Source: an uncultured bacterium (GTDB lineage: Bacteria; Planctomycetota; Phycisphaerae; Phycisphaerales; SM1A02). From it: a stretch of 7,613 nucleotides of DNA. The notes under the pieces were generated by a model. It did not search any database and had not been told where the DNA came from. It worked only from the letters and a program-made list of their open reading frames with translations. Where the stretch lies: NCBI GenBank assembly GCA_903938205.1, contig CAJACJ010000480.1, positions 1 to 7,613 of the forward strand, in the 5' to 3' direction. Of the stretch, positions 1-6,341 are shown piece after piece (within the stretch, counting starts at the first letter, position 1; every line of letters starts with the position of its first letter). The position numbers and the translations under genes were made by a program.

Positions 1-445
1 CAGCCAATCCAAATGTCAGCACTGGTTGGTTGTAGGGCGTCATCACGGTGGGCATGGTTCCGTGCAATTCCGTCAGCATGAAAATAAATCCCAGCCACAG
101 CGTCACCATGACAAGAACGCTTGCAACACCAAGGAATTTTCCTAGCACAAAGAGCGGCCGCGGAACGGGTTTGCTGACCACGGTCAACACTGTTTTATTT
201 TCAATTTCACGGCTGACAACGCCAGTGGCAAGAAATGCCGACATGATGATTCCGCACATGAAAATAGTGGACAACCCAATGTCAACGAACATGCGCTGAT
301 CGTCCTCCATGGTGAAGGAACTGAAGGGAATAGAGAGAAAAACAAAGATAAAACCAATGACTCCGGCCACTAAGGTGACGGGTTGACGGATGCATTCCAA
401 CAGAGTGTTTCGTGTGAGGGCGAGTAGTTTTTCAATCCAAGACAT
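1..445 (-). CDS. ABC-2 type transporter permease, N-terminal part (runs off the left edge)
   Basis: The minus strand is open from an ATG at 445 to the window edge, giving the first 148 residues of a membrane protein. It begins MSWIEKLLALTRNTLLECIR, a short cytoplasmic amphipathic stretch typical of ABC-2 permeases. Predicted membrane helices lie at about residues 22-40, 54-76 and 102-125. Between helices 2 and 3 is a charged loop with E80-I81, K84, K92-P93, R96 and G102-K103. The same residues recur at identical spacing in the permease at the right end of the window, which is the main reason for the family call. The start is supported by AAGGA (452-456) seven nucleotides upstream. The gene is divergent from the SPFH operon and shares its intergenic region. 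Its ATPase partner would be outside the window. Family knowledge: such permeases form the membrane part of exporters; the substrate is unknown. The rest of the protein is not visible. Confidence 0.85.
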   Translation of the reverse strand, partial: MSWIEKLLALTRNTLLECIRQPVTLVAGVIGFIFVFLSIPFSSFTMEDDQRMFVDIGLSTIFMCGIIMSAFLATGVVSREIENKTVLTVVSKPVPRPLFVLGKFLGVASVLVMVTLWLGFIFMLTELHGTMPTVMTPYNQPVLTFGLA

Positions 446-451
446 GGGTGT

Positions 452-456
452 TCCTT
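452..456 (-). promoter_or_regulatory. Ribosome binding site of the left-end permease, inside a small hairpin
   Basis: AAGGA on the minus strand lies seven nucleotides from the ATG at 445 and supports that start. It is part of a 13-nt imperfectly palindromic stretch (451-463, TTCCT-TCG-AGGAA on the plus strand) that can fold into a 5-bp hairpin with a 3-nt loop. Pairing would partly hide the site. Whether this matters in the cell is not known. Confidence 0.5.
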
Positions 457-510
457 CGAGGAAGTCCGAGAAATTGTTCGCTAAGAGTAACGCAAGGGTG
501 AACCTAATTC

Positions 511-534
511 ATATTTTTTAGTAAACAAAAATAT
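511..534. repeat. AT-rich perfect inverted repeat, 8-bp arms
   Basis: ATATTTTT at 511-518 is repeated in inverted form as AAAAATAT at 527-534, with an 8-nt spacer TAGTAAAC. It sits near the middle of the divergent intergenic region. Arms of 8 bp with centres 16 bp apart could fit a dimeric regulator binding two faces separated by about one and a half helical turns, or the stretch could act as an AT-rich promoter element. It lacks a GC-rich stem, so it is unlikely to be a terminator. Confidence 0.5.
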
Positions 535-556
535 CGGCGCACCGGCATAGCATCTC

Positions 557-565
557 TGCGATACT
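557..565 (+). promoter_or_regulatory. Weak candidate extended -10 element for the SPFH operon
   Basis: TGC-GATACT resembles an extended -10 (TGn followed by a hexamer matching TATAAT at four of six positions). No recognisable -35 lies 16-18 bp upstream, where the sequence is GC-rich. If used, transcription would start near 572 and leave a leader of only about 18 nt before the ATG at 590. This is a guess from one short motif. Confidence 0.2.
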
Positions 566-570
566 ATTTC

Positions 571-584
571 CAAACCAAAGTTTG
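571..584 (+). other. Small inverted repeat just upstream of the first SPFH start codon
   Basis: CAAAC at 571-575 and GTTTG at 580-584 flank a CAAA loop, so the transcript could form a 5-bp hairpin ending five nucleotides before the ATG at 590. There is no purine-rich Shine-Dalgarno sequence in this leader, unlike most other genes in the window, so initiation at this gene is likely to differ from the others. Confidence 0.35.
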
Positions 585-589
585 ACCCC

Positions 590-2749
590 ATGAGAATCGA
601 CCAGTTTTCTTATCAACAAGCCAGCCGAGTTTCCGTACTTGGGTTTTTGCTCCAGTTTGCAACGGGAATTGTTCTTTTGGTGTTTGGACGCCTCGCTGGC
701 GATACCACCCTAATCGTGGCGTCTATTTCCGTTCTCTGCGGAATCCCCGTGTGGGTCGCGCTTGCGGTGGTTTTCCATCAACATCGTCTTGAACGACTTG
801 AATCACTTGAACGCGAGGAACTTGAGAATTCGCGTGGGGAAACCATTTTTGAGCGGTCGGCGCTTGATCAAGAAGCCGCGGCGCGGCGCTTAAGTCAGAT
901 GCATCGCTGGCTTATGCCCGCAGTCAGTTTGGCTGTGGCTTTTTTATTGCTTGGATTGGGTCTGTGGAATTGGACTCACTTGCGTGAGATGCAGGATCCA
1001 GGTCCCGACGGCATTTCATTCTCGGTTGGTTCCGCGTTGGGTTGGCAACTTGCCGTGTGTATTGGTTTGGCTTTAATCGCCTTCATTTTCGCGCGTTTTG
1101 TGGCGGGCATGTCAAAGCAACCAGCGTGGCAAAATTTGCGCGGCGGCGCTGGGTTCATGGTTGGCAGCGCTTTAGTCAATCTTGCGGCAGCTGTTGGAAT
1201 TGTCTTTCATGTATTTCAGCGGCCAGCGATTATGGAATGGATGGCGCTTGGAATAGCGGGATTCCAAATCGCGTTGGCCATTGAAATCTTTTTAAATTGG
1301 ACTTTGAATCTATATCGGCCGCGCCGCGCCAATGAAATTCCGCGCCCCGCGTTTGATAGTCGCGTGCTTGGATTGCTCGCCGCGCCGGACAATTTGGTTC
1401 GTGGAATTAATGAGGCGGTCAACTATCAATTTGGTTTCGACATCACTTCCAGTTGGGGATACAAACTTCTGCTTCGAAGCAGTGGCGCGTTGGTGGCACT
1501 TGGATTAGTTGCGCTTTTAATTCTGAGTTCCATTGTGGTGGTTGGTCCTGGTGAACAAGCGGTTCGACTTCGCGGTGGTTCAATTGCTGGGCGAGTTCAT
1601 CAAGGTGAGCTCATGTGGAAATTGCCTTGGCCATTTGAAACCGCCGAAGTGGTTGATATTGCGCAAGTGCACGCGCTGCCTTTGCAGAACGGCAGCCTGA
1701 AAGTTGGAAAGGTGAATTTGTGGGGCGATGCCGCTGAATCTGATAGCGGGCGACCTTCATATTTGGTCGCGGCGCCAAAACTCGCGGTTGAAGTGCAAAG
1801 AGATTTGGGCGCTGGAAGTGAAGCTGCCGCTGTTCTTTCACCGCTTGCGCCAGTCGCTGGCATAGATCCAGTCGCTGACACTGCAGCCAATGGAATTAGC
1901 GATCGATTCGCGCTTGTTGATGCGGACTTGGTTTTAATTTGGCGCATTAAATCGGACGGCCTGTTGCCTTGGTTGAACTTCGCAAGCGATGTGAAACTTC
2001 GCCGCTCTGGTTATGAAATGCGCGAAGTGATTTTGCGCGAAATTTGTCGACGCGAAGTCTGTCAATATCTTTCAACTCGTCCGCTTGATGAAGTGCTCAG
2101 CCCAAGCGGCGCCGCCTTGGCAACCGCGCTTCGTGAACGCATTCAGAAATCATTCGATCTTGAGCGCACCGGGGTGGAAGCGGTCAGTGTTCAGATTCCC
2201 GCGCTGCGACCGCCTGGAGAATCCGCGGCCATGTATGAGGAACTTTCAATGGATACACAGAACGCGCGCAACTTTAAAGAGGAAGCGCAGCGCATTGTGA
2301 ACACCACCATGGCGACATTGCTTGGTGACGCGCGTTTGGGTTCCAAAGCCGTTGACGCAATTGAAGCGTGGCGTGTGGCCATGCACGATAAAGGCGAAAA
2401 TGCGCCAGAAACACGAGCCGCGCGTCTTGTTGTGGAAAATATTTTGGTTTCAACACGTGGCCAAGTGGCGACCCAAATCAAGCGTTCGCGGGCGCGTCGT
2501 TGGGAATTGCATTTGAATGCACGCAGAACTGCCAGCGCGGTATTGGGGCAGGCTGGCGCATATCACATAGCGCCTGAATTGTTCATGCAGCGCAAACTCA
2601 TGGAATCAATTTCGCAAAGTCTTTCCAATGTCCGTCAAAAATATGTTTTAGGTATCGATCCCAATCGCATTCGTGTGGATATTCAAATGCAACAGCCAGA
2701 AGTTGGTTTCAACTTGGCTGATTATGTTGAGAAGAAATCAGATCAGTAA
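590..2749 (+). CDS. Polytopic SPFH/Band 7 protein (HflK-like domain fused to a multi-helix membrane module)
   Basis: This 719-residue protein has two parts. The first 320 residues hold about seven predicted membrane helices (roughly 13-33, 40-62, 109-129, 151-173, 187-208, 213-236 and 298-318). A charged, helical segment (about 64-108) lies between helices 2 and 3, and a soluble stretch with the motif VNYQFGFDITSSW (277-289) precedes the last helix. Immediately after helix 7 comes the SPFH opening VVVGPGEQAVRLRGG (316-330), as in HflK/HflC/prohibitin proteins. The SPFH region continues to about 545, is broken by an Ala-rich segment (about 365-440), and is followed by a helical part. The tail (669-685, then a beta-like segment) resembles the end of HflK. 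E. coli HflK is about 420 residues with one helix, so the N-terminal module is extra. The ATG is the only common start after the in-frame TAG at 548-550, but it has no Shine-Dalgarno sequence. It is the first gene of a five-gene operon. Family role: membrane scaffold that forms rings or cages. Its partner here is inferred. Confidence 0.85.
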   Translation: MRIDQFSYQQASRVSVLGFLLQFATGIVLLVFGRLAGDTTLIVASISVLCGIPVWVALAVVFHQHRLERLESLEREELENSRGETIFERSALDQEAAARRLSQMHRWLMPAVSLAVAFLLLGLGLWNWTHLREMQDPGPDGISFSVGSALGWQLAVCIGLALIAFIFARFVAGMSKQPAWQNLRGGAGFMVGSALVNLAAAVGIVFHVFQRPAIMEWMALGIAGFQIALAIEIFLNWTLNLYRPRRANEIPRPAFDSRVLGLLAAPDNLVRGINEAVNYQFGFDITSSWGYKLLLRSSGALVALGLVALLILSSIVVVGPGEQAVRLRGGSIAGRVHQGELMWKLPWPFETAEVVDIAQVHALPLQNGSLKVGKVNLWGDAAESDSGRPSYLVAAPKLAVEVQRDLGAGSEAAAVLSPLAPVAGIDPVADTAANGISDRFALVDADLVLIWRIKSDGLLPWLNFASDVKLRRSGYEMREVILREICRREVCQYLSTRPLDEVLSPSGAALATALRERIQKSFDLERTGVEAVSVQIPALRPPGESAAMYEELSMDTQNARNFKEEAQRIVNTTMATLLGDARLGSKAVDAIEAWRVAMHDKGENAPETRAARLVVENILVSTRGQVATQIKRSRARRWELHLNARRTASAVLGQAGAYHIAPELFMQRKLMESISQSLSNVRQKYVLGIDPNRIRVDIQMQQPEVGFNLADYVEKKSDQ

Positions 2750-2766
2750 GTCAGGACCGAATCATC

Positions 2767-3714
2767 ATGTCAAAGACACTCCCTATCGCCGCAGCTGCAT
2801 TCATTCTTCTGGTGCTGACATTGTTCAACACCACCTACACGGTCAATTACCACGAAGTCGCCGTGGCTACGCGTTTTGGAAAGCCAGCCGGCATTGTTCG
2901 GGATGCGGGACTTCACTTCAAGGCACCATTCTTTATTGATCAAGTTGCCAAGCTTGACACGCGGTTACAACTTTCGGAAAGCAACATGGAAACTGTGCTG
3001 ACCAAGGACGGCCAGCAAGTTGTGGTGAAAGCATTTCTTTTGTGGCGTGTCGACAGCAAGAATGATGCGCCGCTCGCGTTTTACACGGGCTATGGCAATT
3101 TGGACACGGCCAGCAAAGAACTTGAAACGCGACTCAACGCAAGTATTCGCGGTTCGGTTGGCCAGTTTTCTTTCACTGATTTGATTGGTTCAAATAGCCG
3201 ACTTCCCGCGGCGGAAGCCTCATTATTGGCTGATATCAAGCGAAATCCAATGGTTGGCGTCGAGCCAGTCACAGTTGGATTGAGTCAAGTTGTATTGCCC
3301 CCAAAGACCACGCTCGCTGTCATCAAGAGAATGAGCGCGGTTCAAGAAACTCTTGCCAATTTGGAAGAGAGCCGTGGGCAAGCGGAGGCCGACGCAATTA
3401 AAAGTATGGCCGCAAGCCAGGCCGACACTATTCGTAATTTTGCGGAGCAGTGGGCCGCGGAACTTGAGGCCGTTGGCAACACAGAAGCAACGCGCTACTA
3501 CGAGCAAATGAAAAAGGAAGCTGACCTGGCTATTTTCTTGGCGTGGCTTGACACGCTTCGCGCCAGTCTTTCTGGCAGCACCACATTCATCACGGACATG
3601 AACAAGGCGCCGTTTCACATGATGGATCTGGATTCCCCGGTTGATGCGAAAGGTATTCCTCAACCTCCACAGAAATCCTCTTGGGGGCAGTCAGTCCCCG
3701 CGGGAAATAAATAA
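2767..3714 (+). CDS. hflC: HflC-like SPFH/Band 7 membrane protein
   Basis: The 315-residue product has one N-terminal membrane helix (about residues 5-21) that would anchor it with the bulk outside the cytoplasm, as in HflC. The SPFH domain follows directly: VAVATRFGKP (31-40), then GLHFKAPFFIDQVAKLDTR (48-66) and LTKDGQQVVVKAFLLWRV (78-95). These closely match the HflC pattern 'PGLHFKIPF ... LDxRxQ ... TKE/DxxxxxVxxxxxWRI'. A helical region rich in Ala, Glu and Gln (about 185-255) corresponds to the coiled-coil wall of the cage. The segment FLAWLDTLRASLSGSTTF (257-274) parallels the conserved C-terminal 'F...IRSLRAY' of HflC. Length is close to E. coli HflC (334). Start: ATG with AGGA (2753-2756) ten nucleotides upstream, 17 nt after the previous gene. 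In E. coli HflC pairs with HflK and restrains FtsH; no FtsH gene is in this window. The last 30 residues are Pro/Gly/Ser-rich and probably disordered. Confidence 0.88.
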   Translation: MSKTLPIAAAAFILLVLTLFNTTYTVNYHEVAVATRFGKPAGIVRDAGLHFKAPFFIDQVAKLDTRLQLSESNMETVLTKDGQQVVVKAFLLWRVDSKNDAPLAFYTGYGNLDTASKELETRLNASIRGSVGQFSFTDLIGSNSRLPAAEASLLADIKRNPMVGVEPVTVGLSQVVLPPKTTLAVIKRMSAVQETLANLEESRGQAEADAIKSMAASQADTIRNFAEQWAAELEAVGNTEATRYYEQMKKEADLAIFLAWLDTLRASLSGSTTFITDMNKAPFHMMDLDSPVDAKGIPQPPQKSSWGQSVPAGNK

Positions 3715-5148
3715 ATGTCGGACGCAGATAACCAACTTCCACAGGAAGATTCGGAAGAAACCGAATCACCTCGTCGCGGTGCCAGCGCGCAATTTGAAGT
3801 CGCCGCGCCTGTGGCCGCCGAGGCCGCGATGCGGCAGGCCATGGATCCAGCCAATCAAAGTCTTGGTGAAGCGCTGCGTCTTTCCTACCGACTTCTGCAA
3901 GTGGCCATTGTTGGTCTCATCATTACATTTTTATTCAGCGGCTTTCAAACTGTGCAAGAGGGAATGAGTGGAGTTCGCTCCATTTTTGGCAGAATTTCTG
4001 GTGAACCGGGGCAAGAGGCTTTGATTCCTGGATTGAATCCATTTTGGCCGTATCCAGTTGGAGACATCACGGTCTTTGAAACCAAGCGAACGGTTGAACT
4101 GCGTTTCGAATTTTGGCCACGCATGTCCGCGAAGACCACAACCATTGAACAAATGATCGATAATGCGGATCCAACCGCTCCCATGAAGCCAGGCGTGGAT
4201 GGAACTGTGATCACCGGTGATGGTGATTTGGCTCATATTCAATTGGCCGCTGAGTACGTGGTTGAAGATCCTGTTCGATTTTTAGAAGCGGTTGACATAG
4301 AAAAAGGCGACGCCATTGTTCGCATCGCGCTTTCTCGCGGAGTGACCGCGGCGATCGCTCGAATTCCTTTGAGTGAACTTGTGGATCAACGCGAGCAACC
4401 CGCGGCGCTTGTGCAAGTGGAAGCGCAGCGCGTGCTTGATGAGATATCCAGCGGAATTCAATTGCAAAAAGTAACCATGCCCGAGCGCAGCGCCCCATTT
4501 GTTGTGCGTAATGTTTTGCGTCGCGTGCAAACTGGCAAGGAAGATGCCAAGACCATTGTGGACCGCGCGCGCCAAGACGCTACCGCCCAACTTTTAGCGG
4601 CTGCGGGTCCAAACTATGAGCAAATATTGAACTTGATTGATGGCTATGAAGCTGTGCTCTCCGCGGGCGATCTTGCGCACGCTGATGAGTTGCTGCGTGA
4701 AATTGGGCAACGGCTGGAAATGAAGGATATTGGCGGATTTGCAAGCTCAATTGTCAATCGCGCTAAAAGTTACCAGAGCGCTATTGCCGCAAATTTAAGC
4801 AAAGATGTTCGCCGTATTGAGGGACTTCAAGACACGTGGGATCAGAATCCGAAGCAGTTGGCACGACAACTGTGGCTTGATGCATTGCGCAGCGTGTTGA
4901 CTCAAACTGAAGTCGAAGTTTTCTCCATGCCACCGGGAGTTGGACAAAGCCAGATATCCATTGCATCAAGTCCCGAAGTCATGCAGTTGCGACGCAACGC
5001 TGACATGGCTCGACGCAAGAAGGGCGCGGCAATTATGGAGGCGCTGCGTCCAAGTTGGCAGATTGGCGTGAAGCAGACCACCCTTGATAAAGCAGGTCGT
5101 CGATTGGATGAAAAAGCCACGCAGGGATTTGGTAGGGAGAATAAGTAA
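3715..5148 (+). CDS. hflK: HflK-like SPFH/Band 7 membrane protein
   Basis: The 477-residue product starts with about 57 residues of acidic, disordered-looking cytoplasmic sequence, then one membrane helix (about 58-77), the HflK topology. The SPFH domain follows: GFQTVQEGMSGVRSIFGRI (76-94), IPGLNPFWPYPVGDI (104-118), then VITGDGDLAHIQLAAEYVVEDPVRFL (165-190, in parts) matching the HflK pattern 'LTxDxNIVxVxxxVQYRVxDPxxYL'. A conserved-looking segment MPERSAPFVVRNVLRRVQTGKEDA (255-278) leads into a long helical region (to about 400). The stretch WLDALRSVLTQTEVEVFSMP (387-406) matches the HflK C-terminal 'xxETMEKVLxNxxKVLV'. The helical stretch at about 296-372 is glycine-interrupted and may be an insertion. 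The ATG abuts the TAA of the HflC-like gene with no gap; GGGA (3702-3705) is a modest ribosome site. It is the third SPFH gene in a row and the second HflK type, so it probably pairs with the HflC-like neighbour. The symbol is by resemblance only. Confidence 0.83.
   Translation: MSDADNQLPQEDSEETESPRRGASAQFEVAAPVAAEAAMRQAMDPANQSLGEALRLSYRLLQVAIVGLIITFLFSGFQTVQEGMSGVRSIFGRISGEPGQEALIPGLNPFWPYPVGDITVFETKRTVELRFEFWPRMSAKTTTIEQMIDNADPTAPMKPGVDGTVITGDGDLAHIQLAAEYVVEDPVRFLEAVDIEKGDAIVRIALSRGVTAAIARIPLSELVDQREQPAALVQVEAQRVLDEISSGIQLQKVTMPERSAPFVVRNVLRRVQTGKEDAKTIVDRARQDATAQLLAAAGPNYEQILNLIDGYEAVLSAGDLAHADELLREIGQRLEMKDIGGFASSIVNRAKSYQSAIAANLSKDVRRIEGLQDTWDQNPKQLARQLWLDALRSVLTQTEVEVFSMPPGVGQSQISIASSPEVMQLRRNADMARRKKGAAIMEALRPSWQIGVKQTTLDKAGRRLDEKATQGFGRENK
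5134..5139 (+). promoter_or_regulatory. Strong ribosome binding site for the ABC ATPase gene
   Basis: AGGGAG lies eight nucleotides before the ATG at 5148, within the last codons of the HflK-like gene. It fixes the start of the ATPase and the TAATG stop/start overlap. Confidence 0.75.
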
Positions 5149-6341
5149 TGGCGCGCAATTCCCAAATCAGCACTGACCTTGCTGTGCAAGCTGTTGGCCT
5201 GACCAAAGTATTCACCGATTTTTGGATGCGAGCCAAAGCAGTCGCCGTTGATGGAATTGATTTTGAAATCCGTCAGCATGAAATTTTTGGACTGCTAGGT
5301 CCAAATGGAAGCGGCAAGAGCACCACCATTAAAATGATCTTGGGTCTCTTGCGACCAACCCATGGCCGCTTGACTGTGTTGGGCCACACGCCTGACGATG
5401 TGAAAGTGAAATCCAGGATTGGCTATTTGCCCGAAGAAAGTTATTTGTATCGATTTCTCAATCCAATGGAAACGCTGGATTATTACGGCAAATTGTTTGG
5501 TTTGGATCGACGCGTTCGCAGGCGTCGCTGTGAGGAATTATTGGAAATGGTGGGGCTGAATCAGGTTGGTCGACGCCAAGTTGGCGAGTTTTCAAAGGGC
5601 ATGGCGCGCCGTCTTGGTTTGGCGCAGGCTCTTGTCAATGATCCAGATTTTTTAATTTTGGATGAGCCAACAAGCGGACTTGATCCAATTGGTACCCGTC
5701 AAGTTAAGGACCTTCTTCTTGAGCTGGGTCGCCGAGGAAAAACTATCCTTCTTTCCAGCCATCTTTTGTCGGACGTGGAAGACGTGTGTGATCGAATGGT
5801 TGTTTTGTATGGCGGAAAAATTAGAGCGAGTGGAAGTGGCGACGAGTTACTAGAGGATTCCGATCACACTGTTATTCAAACTCAACGCCTTCTTCCTGAA
5901 ACAATTTCAAAAATTGAAAAGGTTTTACAGGATTCGCAAGGCCTTGGCATTGAAAGCGCCCATGCGCCTCGCCAAAAGCTTGAGGATTTGTTCATGAAGA
6001 TTGTCGAGCAAGCCAAGGCGGAGCAACTCTCAAATAGCGGCGCTTTACATGGCGGAAAAACAGCCGCATTCTTGGCGGAGGACGCGACGGATGGTGTCGG
6101 GCTGGTCGAAAGTCTTGCCGCCACGCCGGTCGCTAAGCCAGCGAAAGTGGTGAAACCCATTCAATCCAAGGAGAAGGCTTCCGCCGCGAATGTTCTCAAC
6201 GAACTGGTGAAAGAAGCGCCAATTCCGGCTGAAAAGACTCGCAATGTGAATGCGCCACATGTGGCCAGCGATGTCGATCGCGGAGTCCTTGATGGACTTC
6301 TTGGCAATGATCCCAAATCTCCAGGGAGCAAATCTTCTTGA
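5148..6341 (+). CDS. ABC transporter ATP-binding protein (ABC-2 exporter type) with C-terminal tail
   Basis: The 397-residue product carries a full ABC ATPase domain. The Walker A is GPNGSGKST (51-59). The Q-loop region GYLPEES (92-98) has Glu where many ABC proteins have Gln. The signature is FSKGM (148-152), the Walker B FLILDEP (168-174), the D-loop SGLD (176-179) and the switch histidine H205 in LLSSHLLSDV. This set is typical of ATPases that pair with ABC-2 permeases (the CcmA/DrrA/NatA/YtrB type). After about residue 290 comes a tail of roughly 105 residues rich in Ala, Lys and Pro, ending in a short helix-like stretch (about 374-386) and a Ser/Lys end. Such ATPases often stop at about 240-320 residues, so the tail is unusual. 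The ATG at 5148 overlaps the preceding stop by one base and has AGGGAG eight nucleotides upstream. Role: binds and hydrolyses ATP in the cytoplasm to drive the permease encoded immediately downstream. The substrate is unknown. Confidence 0.93.
   Translation: MARNSQISTDLAVQAVGLTKVFTDFWMRAKAVAVDGIDFEIRQHEIFGLLGPNGSGKSTTIKMILGLLRPTHGRLTVLGHTPDDVKVKSRIGYLPEESYLYRFLNPMETLDYYGKLFGLDRRVRRRRCEELLEMVGLNQVGRRQVGEFSKGMARRLGLAQALVNDPDFLILDEPTSGLDPIGTRQVKDLLLELGRRGKTILLSSHLLSDVEDVCDRMVVLYGGKIRASGSGDELLEDSDHTVIQTQRLLPETISKIEKVLQDSQGLGIESAHAPRQKLEDLFMKIVEQAKAEQLSNSGALHGGKTAAFLAEDATDGVGLVESLAATPVAKPAKVVKPIQSKEKASAANVLNELVKEAPIPAEKTRNVNAPHVASDVDRGVLDGLLGNDPKSPGSKSS
6323..6328 (+). promoter_or_regulatory. Ribosome binding site deciding the TTG start of the permease
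   Basis: AGGGAG is placed nine nucleotides before the TTG at 6338, inside the end of the ATPase gene. No ATG or GTG lies nearby in the permease frame, while the membrane-protein frame is open from this point. The site is therefore the main support for TTG as the start codon. Confidence 0.65.

Larger units (their letters stand above)
446..589. promoter_or_regulatory. Divergent intergenic region between the two ABC-2/SPFH transcription units
   Basis: This 144-bp stretch separates two genes reading away from each other, so it must hold the promoters for the left permease (minus strand) and for the SPFH operon (plus strand). Its centre (about 505-535) is clearly more AT-rich than the flanking genes and contains a perfect inverted repeat (listed separately). 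I see no strong sigma70-like pair of -35 and -10 boxes on either strand. The best plus-strand candidate is a weak extended -10 at 557-565. No small open reading frame or RNA gene was recognised here. Confidence 0.6.

Noticed and set aside
48..299. Open frame of 83 codons on the plus strand near the left end
   Set aside because: It lies entirely antisense to the ABC-2 permease coding sequence, has no ribosome site, and its translation looks like a shadow (Ser/Thr/Met-rich, no domain).
511..534. The intergenic inverted repeat read as a transcription terminator
   Set aside because: The stem is all A/T and lies between two divergent start codons, where no transcript is expected to end.
3223..3663. 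146-codon antisense frame within the HflC-like gene
   Set aside because: Opposite strand of a clear SPFH coding sequence; the translation has no recognisable domain and no upstream ribosome site was noted.
4902..5279. 125-codon antisense frame across the HflK-like/ATPase junction
   Set aside because: It covers two confidently assigned plus-strand genes including their stop/start overlap; a shadow frame is the simplest explanation.
5421..5441. Glu in place of Gln in the Q-loop region of the ATPase (GYLPEES)
   Set aside because: Considered as a sign of an inactive ATPase, but 'GYLPE' is common in ATPases that work with ABC-2 permeases, and Walker A, Walker B, signature and switch histidine are all intact.
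5589..5603. ABC signature reads FSKGM rather than LSGGQ
   Set aside because: This form (Y/F-S-K-G-M) is frequent in the ABC-2 exporter ATPase family and is not evidence for a defective protein.
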